Assembly (NCBI GenBank): GCA_026874595.1
Contig: CM049309.1
Coordinates: 1,898,076-1,962,075 of the forward strand
Length of the DNA: 64,000 nt
Reading direction: 5' to 3'
Origin: Sipunculus nudus
Taxonomy: Eukaryota; Annelida; Sipuncula; Golfingiida; Sipunculidae
Shown: positions 23,949-38,575 of the stretch, in pieces
How the letters are laid out: each line of letters starts with the position of its first letter
Numbering within the stretch: the first letter of the stretch is position 1
The notes under the pieces: generated by a model
Databases searched by the model: none
What the model was told of the DNA's origin: nothing
The model's input: the letters and a program-made list of their open reading frames with translations, nothing else
Translations under genes and position numbers: made by a program

Positions 23949-26351
23949 ATGTACTGATACATGAAGATGAAACTGTTATCTTTGATAAATGTACTGATAC
24001 ATGAAGAAGAAACTGTTATCTTTGATAAATGTACTGATACATGGAGAAGAAACTATTATCTTTGATAAATGTACTGATACATGGAGAAGAAACTGTTACT
24101 TTGATAAATGTACTGATGCATGGAGAAGAAACTGTTACTTTGATAAATGTAATGATACATGGAGATGAAACTGTTGTCTTTAATAAATGTACTGATACAT
24201 TGAGATGAAACTGTTATATTTGATAAATGTACTGATACATGGAGATGAAACTGTTATCTTTGATAAATGTACTGATACATTGAGATGAAACTGTTATCCT
24301 TCATAAATGTACTGATACATGGAGAAGAAACTGTTACCTTTGATAAATGTACTGATACATGGAGATGAAACTGTTATCTTTGATAAATGTACTGATACAT
24401 GGAGATTAAACAATTATCTTTGATAAATGTACTGATACATAAAGAAGAAACTAATATCTTTGATAAATGTACTGATACATGAAGAAGAAACTGTTATCTT
24501 TGATAAATGTACAGATACATAGAGAAGAAACTGTTATCTTTGATAAATGAACTGATACATGAAGAAGAAACAATTATCTTTGAAAAATGAACTGATACAT
24601 AAAGAAGAAACTAATGTCTTTGATTAATGTACTGATACATGAAGAAGAAACTGTTATCTTTGATAAATGTACTGATACATGGAGAAGAAACTATTATCTT
24701 TGATAAATGTACATATACATGAAGAAAAAACTGTTATCTTTGATGAATATACTGATACACGGAGAAGAAACTGTTATCTTTGATAAATGTACTGATACAT
24801 GAAGAAGAAACTAATATCTTTGATAAATGTACTGATACATGAAGAAAAAACTATTATCTTTGATAAATGTACTGATACATGAAGAAGAAACTATTATCTT
24901 TGATAAATGAACTGATACATGAAGAAGAAACTGTTACTTTGATAAATGTACTGATACATGGAGATGAAACTGTTATCTTTAATAAATGTACTGATACATG
25001 AAGAAAAAACTTTTATCTTTGATAAATGTTTTGATAAATGGAGATGAAACTATTATCTTTGATAAATGTACTGATACATGAAGAAGGAACTGTTATCTTT
25101 GATAAATGAACTGATACATGAAGAAGACACTGTTATCTTTGATAAATGTACTGATACATGGAGATGAAACAATTATCTTTGATAAATGTACTGATACATA
25201 AAGAAGAAACTGTTATCTTTGATAAATGTACTGATTCATGAAGAAGAAACTGTTATCCTTGATAAATGTACTGATACATGGAGAAGAAACTGTTACTTTG
25301 ATAAATGTACTGATGCACGGAGAAGAAACTGTTACTTTGATAAATGTACTGATACATGGAGATGCAACTGTTGTCTTTGATAAATGTACTGATACATTGA
25401 GATGAAACTGTTATCTTTGATAAATATACTGATACATGCAGATGAAACTGTTATCTTTGATAAATGTACTGATACATGGTGAAGAAACTGTTATCTTTGA
25501 TAAATGTACTGATACATGGAGAAGAAACTATTATCCTTGATAAATGTTTTTGATACATGGAGACAAAAATGTCATCTTTGATAAATGTACTGATACATGG
25601 AGAAGAAACTGTTATCTTTGATAAATGTACTGATACATGAAGAAGAAAAGTATTATCTTTGATAAATGTTTTGATACATGGAGAAGAAACTATTATCTTT
25701 GATAAATGTACTGATACATGAAGAAGAAACAATTATCTTTGATATATGAACTGATACATGGAGAAGAAACAATTATCTTTGATAAATGTACTGATACATG
25801 GAGATGAAACTGTTATCTTTGATAACTGTTTTGATACATGGAGATGAAACTATTATCTTTGGTAAATGTACTGATACATGAAGAAGAAACAATTATCTTT
25901 GATATATGAACTGATACATGGAGAAGAAACAATTATCTTTGATAAATGTACTGATACATGGATTTGAAACAATTATCCTTGATAAATGTACTGATACATG
26001 AAGAAGAAACTATTATCTTTGATAAATGTACTGATACATGGAGATGAAACTTTTATTTTTGATAAATGTTTTTGATACATGGAGAATGGAGATGAAACTA
26101 TTATCTTTGATAAATGTACTGATACATGGAGAAGAAACTGTTATCTTTGATAAATGTACTGATATATTAAGAAGAAACTATTACTTTGATAAATGTTATT
26201 GATACATGGAGACAAAAATGTCATCTTTGATGAATGTACTGACGAATGGAGATGAAACTGTTACTTTGATAAATGTATTGATACATGAAGAAGAAACTGT
26301 TTCTTTGTTAAATATACTGATACATGGAGAAGAAACAATTATCTTTGATAA
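23949..26351. repeat. Left copy of a 2403-bp tandem duplication within the satellite
   Basis: The order of variant monomers here repeats 2403 bp to the right. For example the minus-strand frame at 25451-25732 translates identically to that at 27854-28135, and the GGAGAATGGAG marker at 26081 recurs at 28484. Flanking variants (TTTCATACATG before 23949) differ, which sets the left border. Confidence 0.9.
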
Positions 26352-28770
26352 ATGTACTGATACATGAAGATGAAACTGTTATCTTTGATAAATGTACTGA
26401 TACATGAAGAAGAAACTGTTATCTTTGATAAATGTACTGATACATGGAGAAGAAACTATTATCTTTGATAAATGTACTGATACATGGAGAAGAAACTGTT
26501 ACTTTGATAAATGTACTGATGCATGGAGAAGAAACTGTTACTTTGATAAATGTAATGATACATGGAGATGAAACTGTTGTCTTTAATAAATGTACTGATA
26601 CATTGAGATGAAACTGTTATATTTGATAAATGTACTGATACATGGAGATGAAACTGTTATCTTTGATAAATGTACTGATACATTGAGATGAAACTGTTAT
26701 CCTTCATAAATGTACTGATACATGGAGAAGAAACTGTTACCTTTGATAAATGTACTGATACATGGAGATGAAACTGTTATCTTTGATAAATGTACTGATA
26801 CATGGAGATTAAACAATTATCTTTGATAAATGTACTGATACATAAAGAAGAAACTAATATCTTTGATAAATGTACTGATACATGAAGAAGAAACTGTTAT
26901 CTTTGATAAATGTACAGATACATAGAGAAGAAACTGTTATCTTTGATAAATGAACTGATACATGAAGAAGAAACAATTATCTTTGAAAAATGAACTGATA
27001 CATAAAGAAGAAACTAATGTCTTTGATTAATGTACTGATACATGAAGAAGAAACTGTTATCTTTGATAAATGTACTGATACATGGAGAAGAAACTATTAT
27101 CTTTGATAAATGTACATATACATGAAGAAAAAACTGTTATCTTTGATGAATATACTGATACACGGAGAAGAAACTGTTATCTTTGATAAATGTACTGATA
27201 CATGAAGAAGAAACTAATATCTTTGATAAATGTACTGATACATGAAGAAAAAACTATTATCTTTGATAAATGTACTGATACATGAAGAAGAAACTATTAT
27301 CTTTGATAAATGAACTGATACATGAAGAAGAAACTGTTACTTTGATAAATGTACTGATACATGGAGATGAAACTGTTATCTTTAATAAATGTACTGATAC
27401 ATGAAGAAAAAACTTTTATCTTTGATAAATGTTTTGATAAATGGAGATGAAACTATTATCTTTGATAAATGTACTGATACATGAAGAAGGAACTGTTATC
27501 TTTGATAAATGAACTGATACATGAAGAAGACACTGTTATCTTTGATAAATGTACTGATACATGGAGATGAAACAATTATCTTTGATAAATGTACTGATAC
27601 ATAAAGAAGAAACTGTTATCTTTGATAAATGTACTGATTCATGAAGAAGAAACTGTTATCCTTGATAAATGTACTGATACATGGAGAAGAAACTGTTACT
27701 TTGATAAATGTACTGATGCACGGAGAAGAAACTGTTACTTTGATAAATGTACTGATACATGGAGATGCAACTGTTGTCTTTGATAAATGTACTGATACAT
27801 TGAGATGAAACTGTTATCTTTGATAAATATACTGATACATGCAGATGAAACTGTTATCTTTGATAAATGTACTGATACATGGTGAAGAAACTGTTATCTT
27901 TGATAAATGTACTGATACATGGAGAAGAAACTATTATCCTTGATAAATGTTTTTGATACATGGAGACAAAAATGTCATCTTTGATAAATGTACTGATACA
28001 TGGAGAAGAAACTGTTATCTTTGATAAATGTACTGATACATGAAGAAGAAAAGTATTATCTTTGATAAATGTTTTGATACATGGAGAAGAAACTATTATC
28101 TTTGATAAATGTACTGATACATGAAGAAGAAACAATTATCTTTGATATATGAACTGATACATGGAGAAGAAACAATTATCTTTGATAAATGTACTGATAC
28201 ATGGAGATGAAACTGTTATCTTTGATAACTGTTTTGATACATGGAGATGAAACTATTATCTTTGGTAAATGTACTGATACATGAAGAAGAAACAATTATC
28301 TTTGATATATGAACTGATACATGGAGAAGAAACAATTATCTTTGATAAATGTACTGATACATGGATTTGAAACAATTATCCTTGATAAATGTACTGATAC
28401 ATGAAGAAGAAACTATTATCTTTGATAAATGTACTGATACATGGAGATGAAACTTTTATTTTTGATAAATGTTTTTGATACATGGAGAATGGAGATGAAA
28501 CTATTATCTTTGATAAATGTACTGATACATGGAGAAGAAACTGTTATCTTTGATAAATGTACTGATATATTAAGAAGAAACTATTACTTTGATAAATGTT
28601 ATTGATACATGGAGACAAAAATGTCATCTTTGATGAATGTACTGACGAATGGAGATGAAACTGTTACTTTGATAAATGTATTGATACATGTAGAAGAAAC
28701 TGTTTCTTTGTTAAATATACTGATACATGGAGAAGAAACAATTATCTTTGATAAATGTACTGATACATGA
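26352..28770. repeat. Right copy of the 2403-bp duplication
   Basis: All stretches I aligned match the left copy base for base up to about 28690, where 28691 is T against A at 26288. Similarity continues a few monomers and then gives way near 28770. Such identity in a satellite implies a very recent event or an assembly duplicate. Confidence 0.88.
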
Positions 28771-31700
28771 AGAAGAAACTGTTATCTTTGATAAATGTAC
28801 TGATACATGGTGAAGAAACTGTTATCTTCGATAAATGTACTGATACATTAAGAAGAAACTATTATCCTTGATAAATGTTTTTGATACATGGAGACAAAAA
28901 TGTCATCTTTGATAAATGTACTGACGAATGGAGATGAAACTGTTACTTTGATAAATGTATTGATACATGGAGATGAAACTGTTATCTTTGATAAATGTAC
29001 TGATACATGAAGAAGAAACAATTATCTTTGATAAATGTACTGATACATGGAGAAGAAACTATTACCTTTGATAAATGTACTGATACATGGAGAAGAAACT
29101 GTTATCTTTGATAAATGAACTGATACATGATGAAGAAACTTTTTCTTTGATAAATGTTTTGTTACATGGAGATGAAACTATTATCTTTGATAAATGTACT
29201 GATACATGAAGAAGAAACTGTTATCTTTGATAAATGTACTGATACACGAAGAAGAAACAATTATCTTTGATAAATGTACTGATACATGAAGAAGAAACTA
29301 TTATCTTTGATAAATGTACTGATACATGGAGATGAAACAATTATCTTTGATAAATGTACTGATACATGAAGAAGAAACTATTATCTTTGATAAATGTACT
29401 GATACATGGAGATGAAACTATTATCTTTGATAAATGTACTGATACATGGAGAAGAAACTTTTATCTTTGATAAATGTTTTTGATACATGGAGAATGGAGA
29501 TGAAACTATTATCTTTGATAAATATACTGATACATGGAGATGAAACTGTTATCTTTGATAAATGTACTGATACATTAAGAAGAAACTGTTACTTTGATAA
29601 ATATACTGATACATGGAGATGAAACTGTTATCTTTGATAAATGTACTGATTCATGGAGAAGAAACTGTTACATTTGATAAATGTACTGATGCATGGAGAT
29701 GAAACTGTTATCTTTGATAAATTTACTGATACATGAAGAAGAAACTGTTATCTTTGATAAATGTTATTGATACATGGAGATAAAAATGTCATCTTTGATA
29801 AATGTACTGATGAATGGAGATAAAACTGTTACTTTGATAAATGTATTGATACATAAAGAATAAACTGTAATCTTTGATAAATGTACTGATACATTGAGAT
29901 GAAATTGTTATTTTTGATAAATGTATTGATACATGAAGAAGAAATTGTTATCTTTGATAAATGTACTGATACATAAAGAAGAAACTATTATCTTTGATAA
30001 ATGAACTGATACATGAAGAAGAAACTATTATCTTTGATAAATGTACTGATACATGGAGATGTAACTATTATCTTTGATAAATGTACTGATACATGGAGAA
30101 GAAACTTTTATCTTTGATAAATGTTTTTGATACATGGAGAATGGAGATGAAACTATTATCTTTGATAAATATACTGATACATGGAGATGAAACTGTTATC
30201 TTTGATAAATGTACTGATACATGAAGAAGAAACTGTTACTTTGATAAATATACTGATACATGGAGATGAAACTGTTATCTTTGATAAATGTACTGATTCA
30301 TGGAGAAGAAACTGTTACATTTGATAAATGTACTGATGCATGGAGATGAAACTGTTATCTTTGATAAATTTACTGATACATGAAGAAGAAACTGTTATCT
30401 TTGATAAATGTTATTGATACATGGAGATAAAAATGTCATCTTTGATAAATGTACTGATGAATGGAGATGAAACTGTTACTTTGATAAATATATTGATACA
30501 TAAAGAAAAAACTGTAATCTTTGATAAATGTACTGATACATTGAGATGAAATTGTTATTTTTGATAAATGTATTGATACATGAAGAAGAAATTGTTATCT
30601 TTGATAAATGTACTGATACATAAAGAAGAAACTATTATCTTTGATAATTGAACTGATACATGAAGAAGAAACTATTATCTTTGATAAATGTACTGATACA
30701 TGGAGATGAAACTATTATCTTTGATAAATGTACTGATACATGGAGATGAAACTGTTATCTTTGATAAATGTACTGATACATGGAGATGAAACTGTTGTCT
30801 TTAATAAATGTCCTGATACATTTAGAAGAAACTATTATCTTTGATAAATGAACTGATACATGAAGAAGAAACTATTATCTTTGATAAATGTACTGATACA
30901 TGGAGAAGAAACTATTATCTTTGATAAATGTACTGATACATGAAGAAGAAACAATTATCTTTGATATATGAACTGATACATGGAGAAGAAACAATTATCT
31001 TTGATAAATGTACTGATACATGGAGATGAAACTGTTATCTTTGATAACTGTTTTGATACATGGAGATGAAACTATTATCTTTGGTAAATGTACTGATACA
31101 TGAAGAAGAAACAATTATCTTTGATATATGAACTGATACATGGAGAAGAAACAATTATTTTTGATAAATGTACTGATACATGGAGATGAAACAATTATCC
31201 TTGATAAATGTACTGATACATGAAGAAGAAACTATTATCTTTGATAAATGTACTGATACATGGAGATGAAACTTTTATTTTTGATAAATGTTTTTGATAC
31301 ATGGAGAATGGAGATGAAACTATTATCTTTGATAAATGTACTGATACATAGAGAAGAAACTGTTATCTTTGATAAATGTACTGATATATTAAGAAGAAAC
31401 TATTACTTTGATAAATGTTATTGATACATGGAGACAAAAATGTCATCTTTGATGAATGTACTGACGAATGGAGATGAAACTGTTACTTTGATAAATGTAT
31501 TGATACATGAAGAAGAAACTGTTTCTTTGTTAAATATACTGATACATGGAGAAGAAGCAATTATCTTTGATAAATGTACTGATACATGAAGAAGAAACTG
31601 TTATCTTTGATAAATGTACTGATACATGGTGAAGAAACTGTTATCTTTGATAAATGTACTGATACATTAAGAAGAAACTATTATCCTTGATAAATGTTTT

Positions 31701-32835
31701 TGATACATGGAGACAAAAATGTCATCTTTGATAAATGTACTGACGAAAGGAGATGAAACTGTTACTTTGATAAATGTATTGATACATGGAGATGAAACTG
31801 TTATCTTTGATAAATGTACTGATACATGAAGAAGAAACAATTTTCTTTGATAAATGTACTGATACATGGAGAAGAAACTTTTACATTTGATAAATGTACT
31901 GATACATGGAGAAGAAACTGTTATCTTTGATAAATGAACTGATACATGATGAAGAAACTTTTTCTTTGATAAATGTTTTGATACATGGAGATGAAACTAT
32001 TATCTTTGATAAATGTACTGATACATGAAGAAGAAACTGTTATCTTTGATAAATGTACTGATACACGAAGAAGAAACAATTATCTTTGATAAATGTACTG
32101 ATACATGAAGAAGAAACTATTATCTTTGATAAATGTACTGATACATGGAGATGAAACAATTATCTTTGATAAATGTACTGATACATGAAGAAGAAACTAT
32201 TATCTTTGATAAATGTACTGATACATGGAGATGAAACTATTATCTTTGATAAATGTACTGATACATGGAGAAGAAACTTTTATCTTTGATAAATGTTTTT
32301 GATACATGGAGAATGGAGATGAAACTATTATCTTTGATAAATATTCTGATACATGGAGATGAAACTGTTATCTTTGATAAATGTACTGATACATGAAGAA
32401 GAAACTGTTACTTTGATAAATATACTGATACATGGAGATGAAACTGTTATCTTTGATAAATGTACTGATTCATGGAGAAGAAACTGTTACATTTGATAAA
32501 TGTACTGATGCATGGAGATGAAACTGTTATCTTTGATAAATTTACTGATACATGAAGAAGAAACTGTTATCTTTGATAAATGTTATTGATACATGGAGAT
32601 AAAAATGTCATCTTTGATAAATGTACTGATGAATGGAGATAAAACTGTTACTTTGATAAATGTATTGATACATAAAGAATAAACTATTATCTTTGATAAA
32701 TGAACTGATACATGAAGAAGAAACTATTATCTTTGATAAATGTACTGATACATGGAGATGAAACTATTATCTTTGAAAAATGTACTGATACATGGAGAAG
32801 AAACTTTTATCTTTGATAAATGTTTTTGATACATG
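28484..32835. repeat. Older higher-order repeat, shift about 2.8 kb
   Basis: Marker units with GGAGAATGGAG lie at 28484, 29489 and 30136, and again at 31303, 32308 and 32835. The first two pairs are offset by exactly 2819 bp; the third by 2699, which is 120 bp or three monomers less. The ACTGTTTCTTTGTTAAAT variant near 28700 and 31520 moves with them. Confidence 0.8.
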
Positions 32836-34139
32836 GAGAATGGAGATGAATCTATTATCTTTGATAAATATACTGATACATGGAGATGAAACTGTTATCT
32901 TTGATAAATGTACTGATACATGAAGAAGAAACTGTTACTTTGATTAATATACTGATACATGGAGATGAAACTGTTATCTTTGATAAATGTACTGATTCAT
33001 GGAGAAGAAACTGTTACATTTGATAAATGTACTGATGCATGGAGATGAAACTGTTATCTTTGATAAATTTACTGATACATGAAGAAGAAACTGTTATCTT
33101 TGATAAATGTTATTGATACATGGAGATAAAAATGTCATCTTTGATAAATGTACTGATGAATGGAGATGAAACTGTTACTTTGATAAATATATTGATACAT
33201 AAAGAATAAACTGTAATCTTTGATAAATGTACTGATACATTGAGATGAAATTGTTATTTTTGATAAATGTATTGATACATGAAGAAGAAATTGTTATCTT
33301 TGATAAATGTACTGATACATAAAGAAGAAACTATTATCTTTGATAATTGAACTGATACATGAAGAAGAAACTATTATCTTTGATAAATGTACTGATACAT
33401 GGAGATGAAACTATTATCTTTGATAAATGTACTGATACATGGAGATGAAACTGTTATCTTTGATAAATGTACTGATACATGGAGATGAAACTGTTGTCTT
33501 TAATAAATGTCCTGATACATTGAGAAGAAACTATTATCTTCGATAAATGAACTGATACATGAAGAAGAAACTATTATCTTTGATAAATGTACTGATACAT
33601 GGAGATGAAACTATTATCTTTGATAAATGTACTGATACATGGAGATGAAACTGTTATCTTTGATAAATGTACTGATACATTAAGAAGAAACTATTATCCT
33701 TGATAAATGTTTTTGATACATGGAGACAAAAATGTCATCTTTGATAAATGTACTGACGAATGGAGATGAAACTGTTACTTTGATAAATGTATTGATACAT
33801 GGAGATGAAACTGTTATCTTTGATAAATGTACTGATACATGAAGAAGAAACAATTATCTTTGATAAATGTACTGATACATGGAGAAGAAACTATTACCTT
33901 TGATAAATGTACTGATACATGGAGAAGAAACTGTTATCTTTGATAAATGAACTGATACATGATGAAGAAACTTTTTTCTTTGATAAATGTTTTGATACAT
34001 GGAGATGAAACTATTATCTTTGATAAATGTACTGATACATGAATAAGAAACTGTTATCTTTGATAAATGTACTGATACATAAAGAAGAAACTATTATCTT
34101 TGATAAATGTACTGATACATAAAGAAGAAACTATTATCT

Positions 34140-36200
34140 TTGATAAATGAACTGATACATGAAGAAGAAACTATTATCTTTGATAAATGTACTGATACAT
34201 GGAGATGAAACTATTATCTTTGATAAATGTACTGATACATGGAGATGAAACTGTTATCTTTGATAAATGTACTGATACATGGAGATGAAACTGTTATCTT
34301 TGATAAATGTACTGATACATGGAGATGAAACTGTTATCTTTGATAAATGTACTGATACATGGAGATGAAACTGTTATCTTTGATAAATGTACTGATACAT
34401 GGAGATGAAACTGTTATCTTTGATAAATGTACTGATACATGAAGAAGAAACTATTCTTTTTGATAAATGTTATTGATACATGGAGATAAAAATGTCATCT
34501 TTGATGAATGTACTGATGAATGGAGATGAAGCTGATACTTTAATAAATGTCCTGATACATGAAGAAGAAATTGTTACTTTGATAAATATACTGATACATG
34601 GAGATGAAACTGTTATCTTTGATCATTGTACTGATACATGAAGAAGAAACTGTAATCTTTGATAAATGTACTGATACATGGAGATGAAACCGTTATCTTT
34701 GATAAATGTACTGATACATGGAGAAGAAACTGTTATCATTGATAAATGTACTGATACATGAAGAAGAAACTATTATCTTTGATAAATGTACTGATACATG
34801 GAGAAGAAACTGGTATCTTTGATAAATGTACTGATTCATGGAGAAGAAACTGTTATATTTAATAAATGTACTGATGCTAGGAGATGAAACTGTTATCTTT
34901 GATAAATATACTGATACATGAAGAAGAAACTGTTATCTTTGATAAATGTACTGATACATGAAGAAGAAACTATTATCTTTGATAAATGTTATTGATAAAT
35001 GGAGATGAAACTGTTATCTTTGATAAATGTTATTGATACATGGAGATGAAATTGTTATCTTTGATAAATATACTGATACATGGAGATTAAACTGTTATCT
35101 TTGATAAATGAACTGATACATGGAGAAGAAATTGTTATCTTTGATAAATGGACTGATACATAAAGAAGAAACTATTATCTTTGATAAATGAACTGATACA
35201 TGAAGAAGAAACTATTATCTTTGATAAATGTACTGATACATGGAGATGAAACTATTATCTTTGATAAATGTACTGATACATGGAGATGAAACTGTTATCT
35301 TTGATAAATGTACTGATACATGGAGATGAAACTGTTATCTTTGATAAATGTACTGATACATGGAGATGAAACTGTTATCTTTGATAAATGTACTGATACA
35401 TGGAGATGAAACTGTTATCTTTGATAAATGTACTGATACATGGAGATGAAACTGTTATCTTTGATAAATGTACTGATACATGAAGAAGAAACTATTCTTT
35501 TTGATAAATGTTATTGATACATGGAGATAAAAATGTCATCTTTGATGAATGTACTGATGAATGGAGATGAAGCTGATACTTTAATAAATGTCCTGATACA
35601 TGAAGAAGAAATTGTTACTTTGATAAATATACTGATACATGGAGATGAAACTGTTATCTTTGATCATTGTACTGATACATGAAGAAGAAACTGTAATCTT
35701 TGATAAATGTACTGATACATGGAGATGAAACCGTTATCTTTGATAAATGTACTGATACATGGAGAAGAAACTGTTATCATTGATAAATGTACTGATACAT
35801 GAAGAAGAAACTATTATCTTTGATAAATGTACTGATACATGGAGAAGAAACTGGTATCTTTGATAAATGTACTGATTCATGGAGAAGAAACTGTTATATT
35901 TAATAAATGTACTGATGCTAGGAGATGAAACTGTTATCTTTGATAAATATACTGATACATGAAGAAGAAACTGTTATCTTTGATAAATGTACTGATACAT
36001 GAAGAAGAAACTATTATCTTTGATAAATGTTATTGATAAATGGAGATGAAACTGTTATCTTTGATAAATGTTATTGATACATGGAGATGAAATTGTTATC
36101 TTTGATAAATATACTGATACATGGAGATTAAACTGTTATCTTTGATAAATGAACTGATACATGGAGAAGAAATTGTTATCTTTGATAAATGGACTGATAC
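34140..36200. repeat. 1041-bp tandem duplication within the satellite
   Basis: The series with ACTATTCTTTTTGATAAATG, GAAGCTGATACTTTAATAAATGTCC and GATGCTAGGAGATG at 34441-34990 recurs from 35482 onward, a shift of 1041 bp or 26 monomers. Rare variants are shared in order, so it is one event. Confidence 0.85.
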
Positions 36201-37910
36201 ATGGAGATGGAACTGTTATCTTTGATAAATGGACTGATACATTGAGATGAAACTATTATCTTTAATAAATGTACTGATACATGGAGATGAAACTGTTATC
36301 TTTGATAAATGGACTGATAGATGGAGATGAAACTGTTATCTTGATAAATGGACTGATAGATGGAGATGAAACTGTTATCTTTGATAAATGTACCGACACA
36401 TGAAGAAGATACTATTATCTTTGATAAATGTACTAATACATGAAGAAGAAACTATTATTTTTGATAAATGTACTGATACATGAAGAAGAAACTGTTATCT
36501 TTGATAAATGTTTTTGATACATGGAGAATGGGATGAAACTATTATCTTTGATCCACGTACTGATACATGGAGATGAAACTATTATCTTTGATAAATGTAC
36601 TGATACATGAAGAAGAAACTGTTATCTTTGATAAATGTACTGATACATGGAGATGAAACTGTTATCTTTGATAAATGAACTGATACATGGAGATGAAACT
36701 ATTATCTTTGATAAATGTACTGATACATGAAGAAGAAACTATTATCTTTGATAAATGCACTGATACATGGAGAAGAAACTGTTATCTTTGATAAATGTAC
36801 TGATACATGAAGAAGAAACTATTATCTTTGATAAATGGACTGATACAGTGAGAAGAAACTGTTATCTTTGATAAATGTACTGATACATGAAGAAGAAACT
36901 ATTATCTTTGATAAATGTTATTGATTCATGGAGATGAAACTATTATCTTTGATAAATGTACTGACACATGGAGATGAAACTGTTATCTTTGATAAATGTA
37001 CTGATACATGGAGATGAAACTATTATCTTTGATAAATGTACTGATACATGAAGAAGAAACTATTATCTTTGATAAATGTACTGATACATGGAGAAGAAAC
37101 TTTTATCTTTGATAAATGTACTGATACATGGAGAAGAAACAATTATCTTTGATAAATGTACTGATACATGGAGATGAAACTGTTATCTTTGATAAATGTC
37201 CTGATACATGAAGAAGAAACTATTATCTTTGATAAATGTACTGATACATGAAGAAGAAACTATTATCTTTGATAAATGTTATTGATACATAGAGATGAAA
37301 CTATTATCTTTGATAAATGAACTGATACATGGAGAAGAAACTGTTATCTTTGATAAATGAACTGACACATGGAGAAGACACTGTTATCTTTGAAAAATGT
37401 TATTGATACATGGAGATGAAATTGTTACTTTGATAAATGTACTGATACATGAAGAAGAAACTATTATCTTTGATAAATGTACTGATACATGGAGAAGAAA
37501 CTGTTATCTTTGGTAAATGAACTGACACATGGAGATGAAACTGTTATCTTTGATAAATGTACTGATACATGGAGATGAAACTGTTATCTTTGATAAATGT
37601 TATTGATGCATGGAGAATGGAGATAAAACTATTCACTTTGATAAATGTACTGATACATGGAGAAGAAACGGTAATCTTTGATCAATGAACTGACACATGG
37701 AGATGAAACTGTTATCTTTGATAAATGTACTGATACATGGAGATGAGACTGTTATCTTTGATAAATATACTGATACATGGAGATTAGACTGTTATCTTTG
37801 ATAAATGTACTGATACATAGAGATGAAACTGTTATCTTTGATATATGATCTGATACATGGGAAACAAATTGTTAATTTTGATAAATGTATTAATACATGG
37901 GGAAGAAACT

Positions 37911-38575
37911 GGCCGATTACAAGTGAATGCCGATAACACGTCCTATATCGCATGCTTACTCAAGCAAGCCTTGGCAATGTTTGACGTTACGAATGTACGC
38001 TGCTCTTAAGATATGTACTTACATTGCTTTCAATCCACTATCATCTTTATTAGTGTTGAGAGTTAAAGCGGCTCGTTGTCTTATCATGCCTGGCAGTGAC
38101 ACTCCGAGAATTAAAGGCCTTTTTTAATGGAACTAAAGTTCATTCTCTAAGTAGATGTTTCCATTTCGTTCATAATTTATTACTACATTTTACATATAAC
38201 AGTATGTGGCAAAATGTTGCTACACTTAAAAGAGGGAATTTAAACGTTGTTAACACTTATTTTTATTTAGTATAGATAATTATAATTATATAATATATTT
38301 ATTTAAGACGTACTTCATCCCAATACCTTTGTATCGTAAATTAATTATATAAAAAATCTGAATAGTTTTTTTAATGATTTTTAGTAGTAAATTATCATAA
38401 AATATAGACGGTACCTATGTAAGGAGATGTAAAGTGTATGTATTACTTGTGATAAGTGAGATAAAATGAAGTTGATACAATTTATAAGGATTTAAACGTT
38501 AGAAATATTCTGTAGAGTTGTCAGCTAAAACTAGACGGCAAAAAAAAAAAAGGCGCAACTTCGGGTGGACTCTTT
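37911..38575. other. Non-coding stretch right of the satellite
   Basis: The array ends without a visible target-site duplication. A+T-rich unique sequence follows, with an A run at 38540-38551. No gene supported. Confidence 0.5.

Larger units (their letters stand above)
23852..37910. repeat. 40-bp satellite array, about 350 monomers
   Basis: Roughly 14.06 kb of head-to-tail units. Each contains TGATACATGGAGATGAAAC followed by TGTTATCTTTGATAAATGTAC. Common alternatives are GAAGAAGAAAC or GAGAAGAAAC, CTATTATC or CAATTATC, and units of 39 bp (TTACTTTG). Longer variant units carry GTTTTTGATACATGGAGAATGGAG. The core TTATCTTTGATAA holds two GATA motifs facing each other across TTT and also CTTTGAT; ACTGATACAT gives a third GATA. 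Short open frames on the minus strand are repeat-borne Ser/Thr/Ile/His strings without homology. Variation is organised in larger blocks, listed separately. Confidence 0.98.

Noticed and set aside
25451-31867. Minus-strand frames of 66-93 codons in the 40-bp satellite
   Set aside because: They are translations of satellite monomers; frame and length follow the unit variants, and two are identical only because the DNA block is duplicated.
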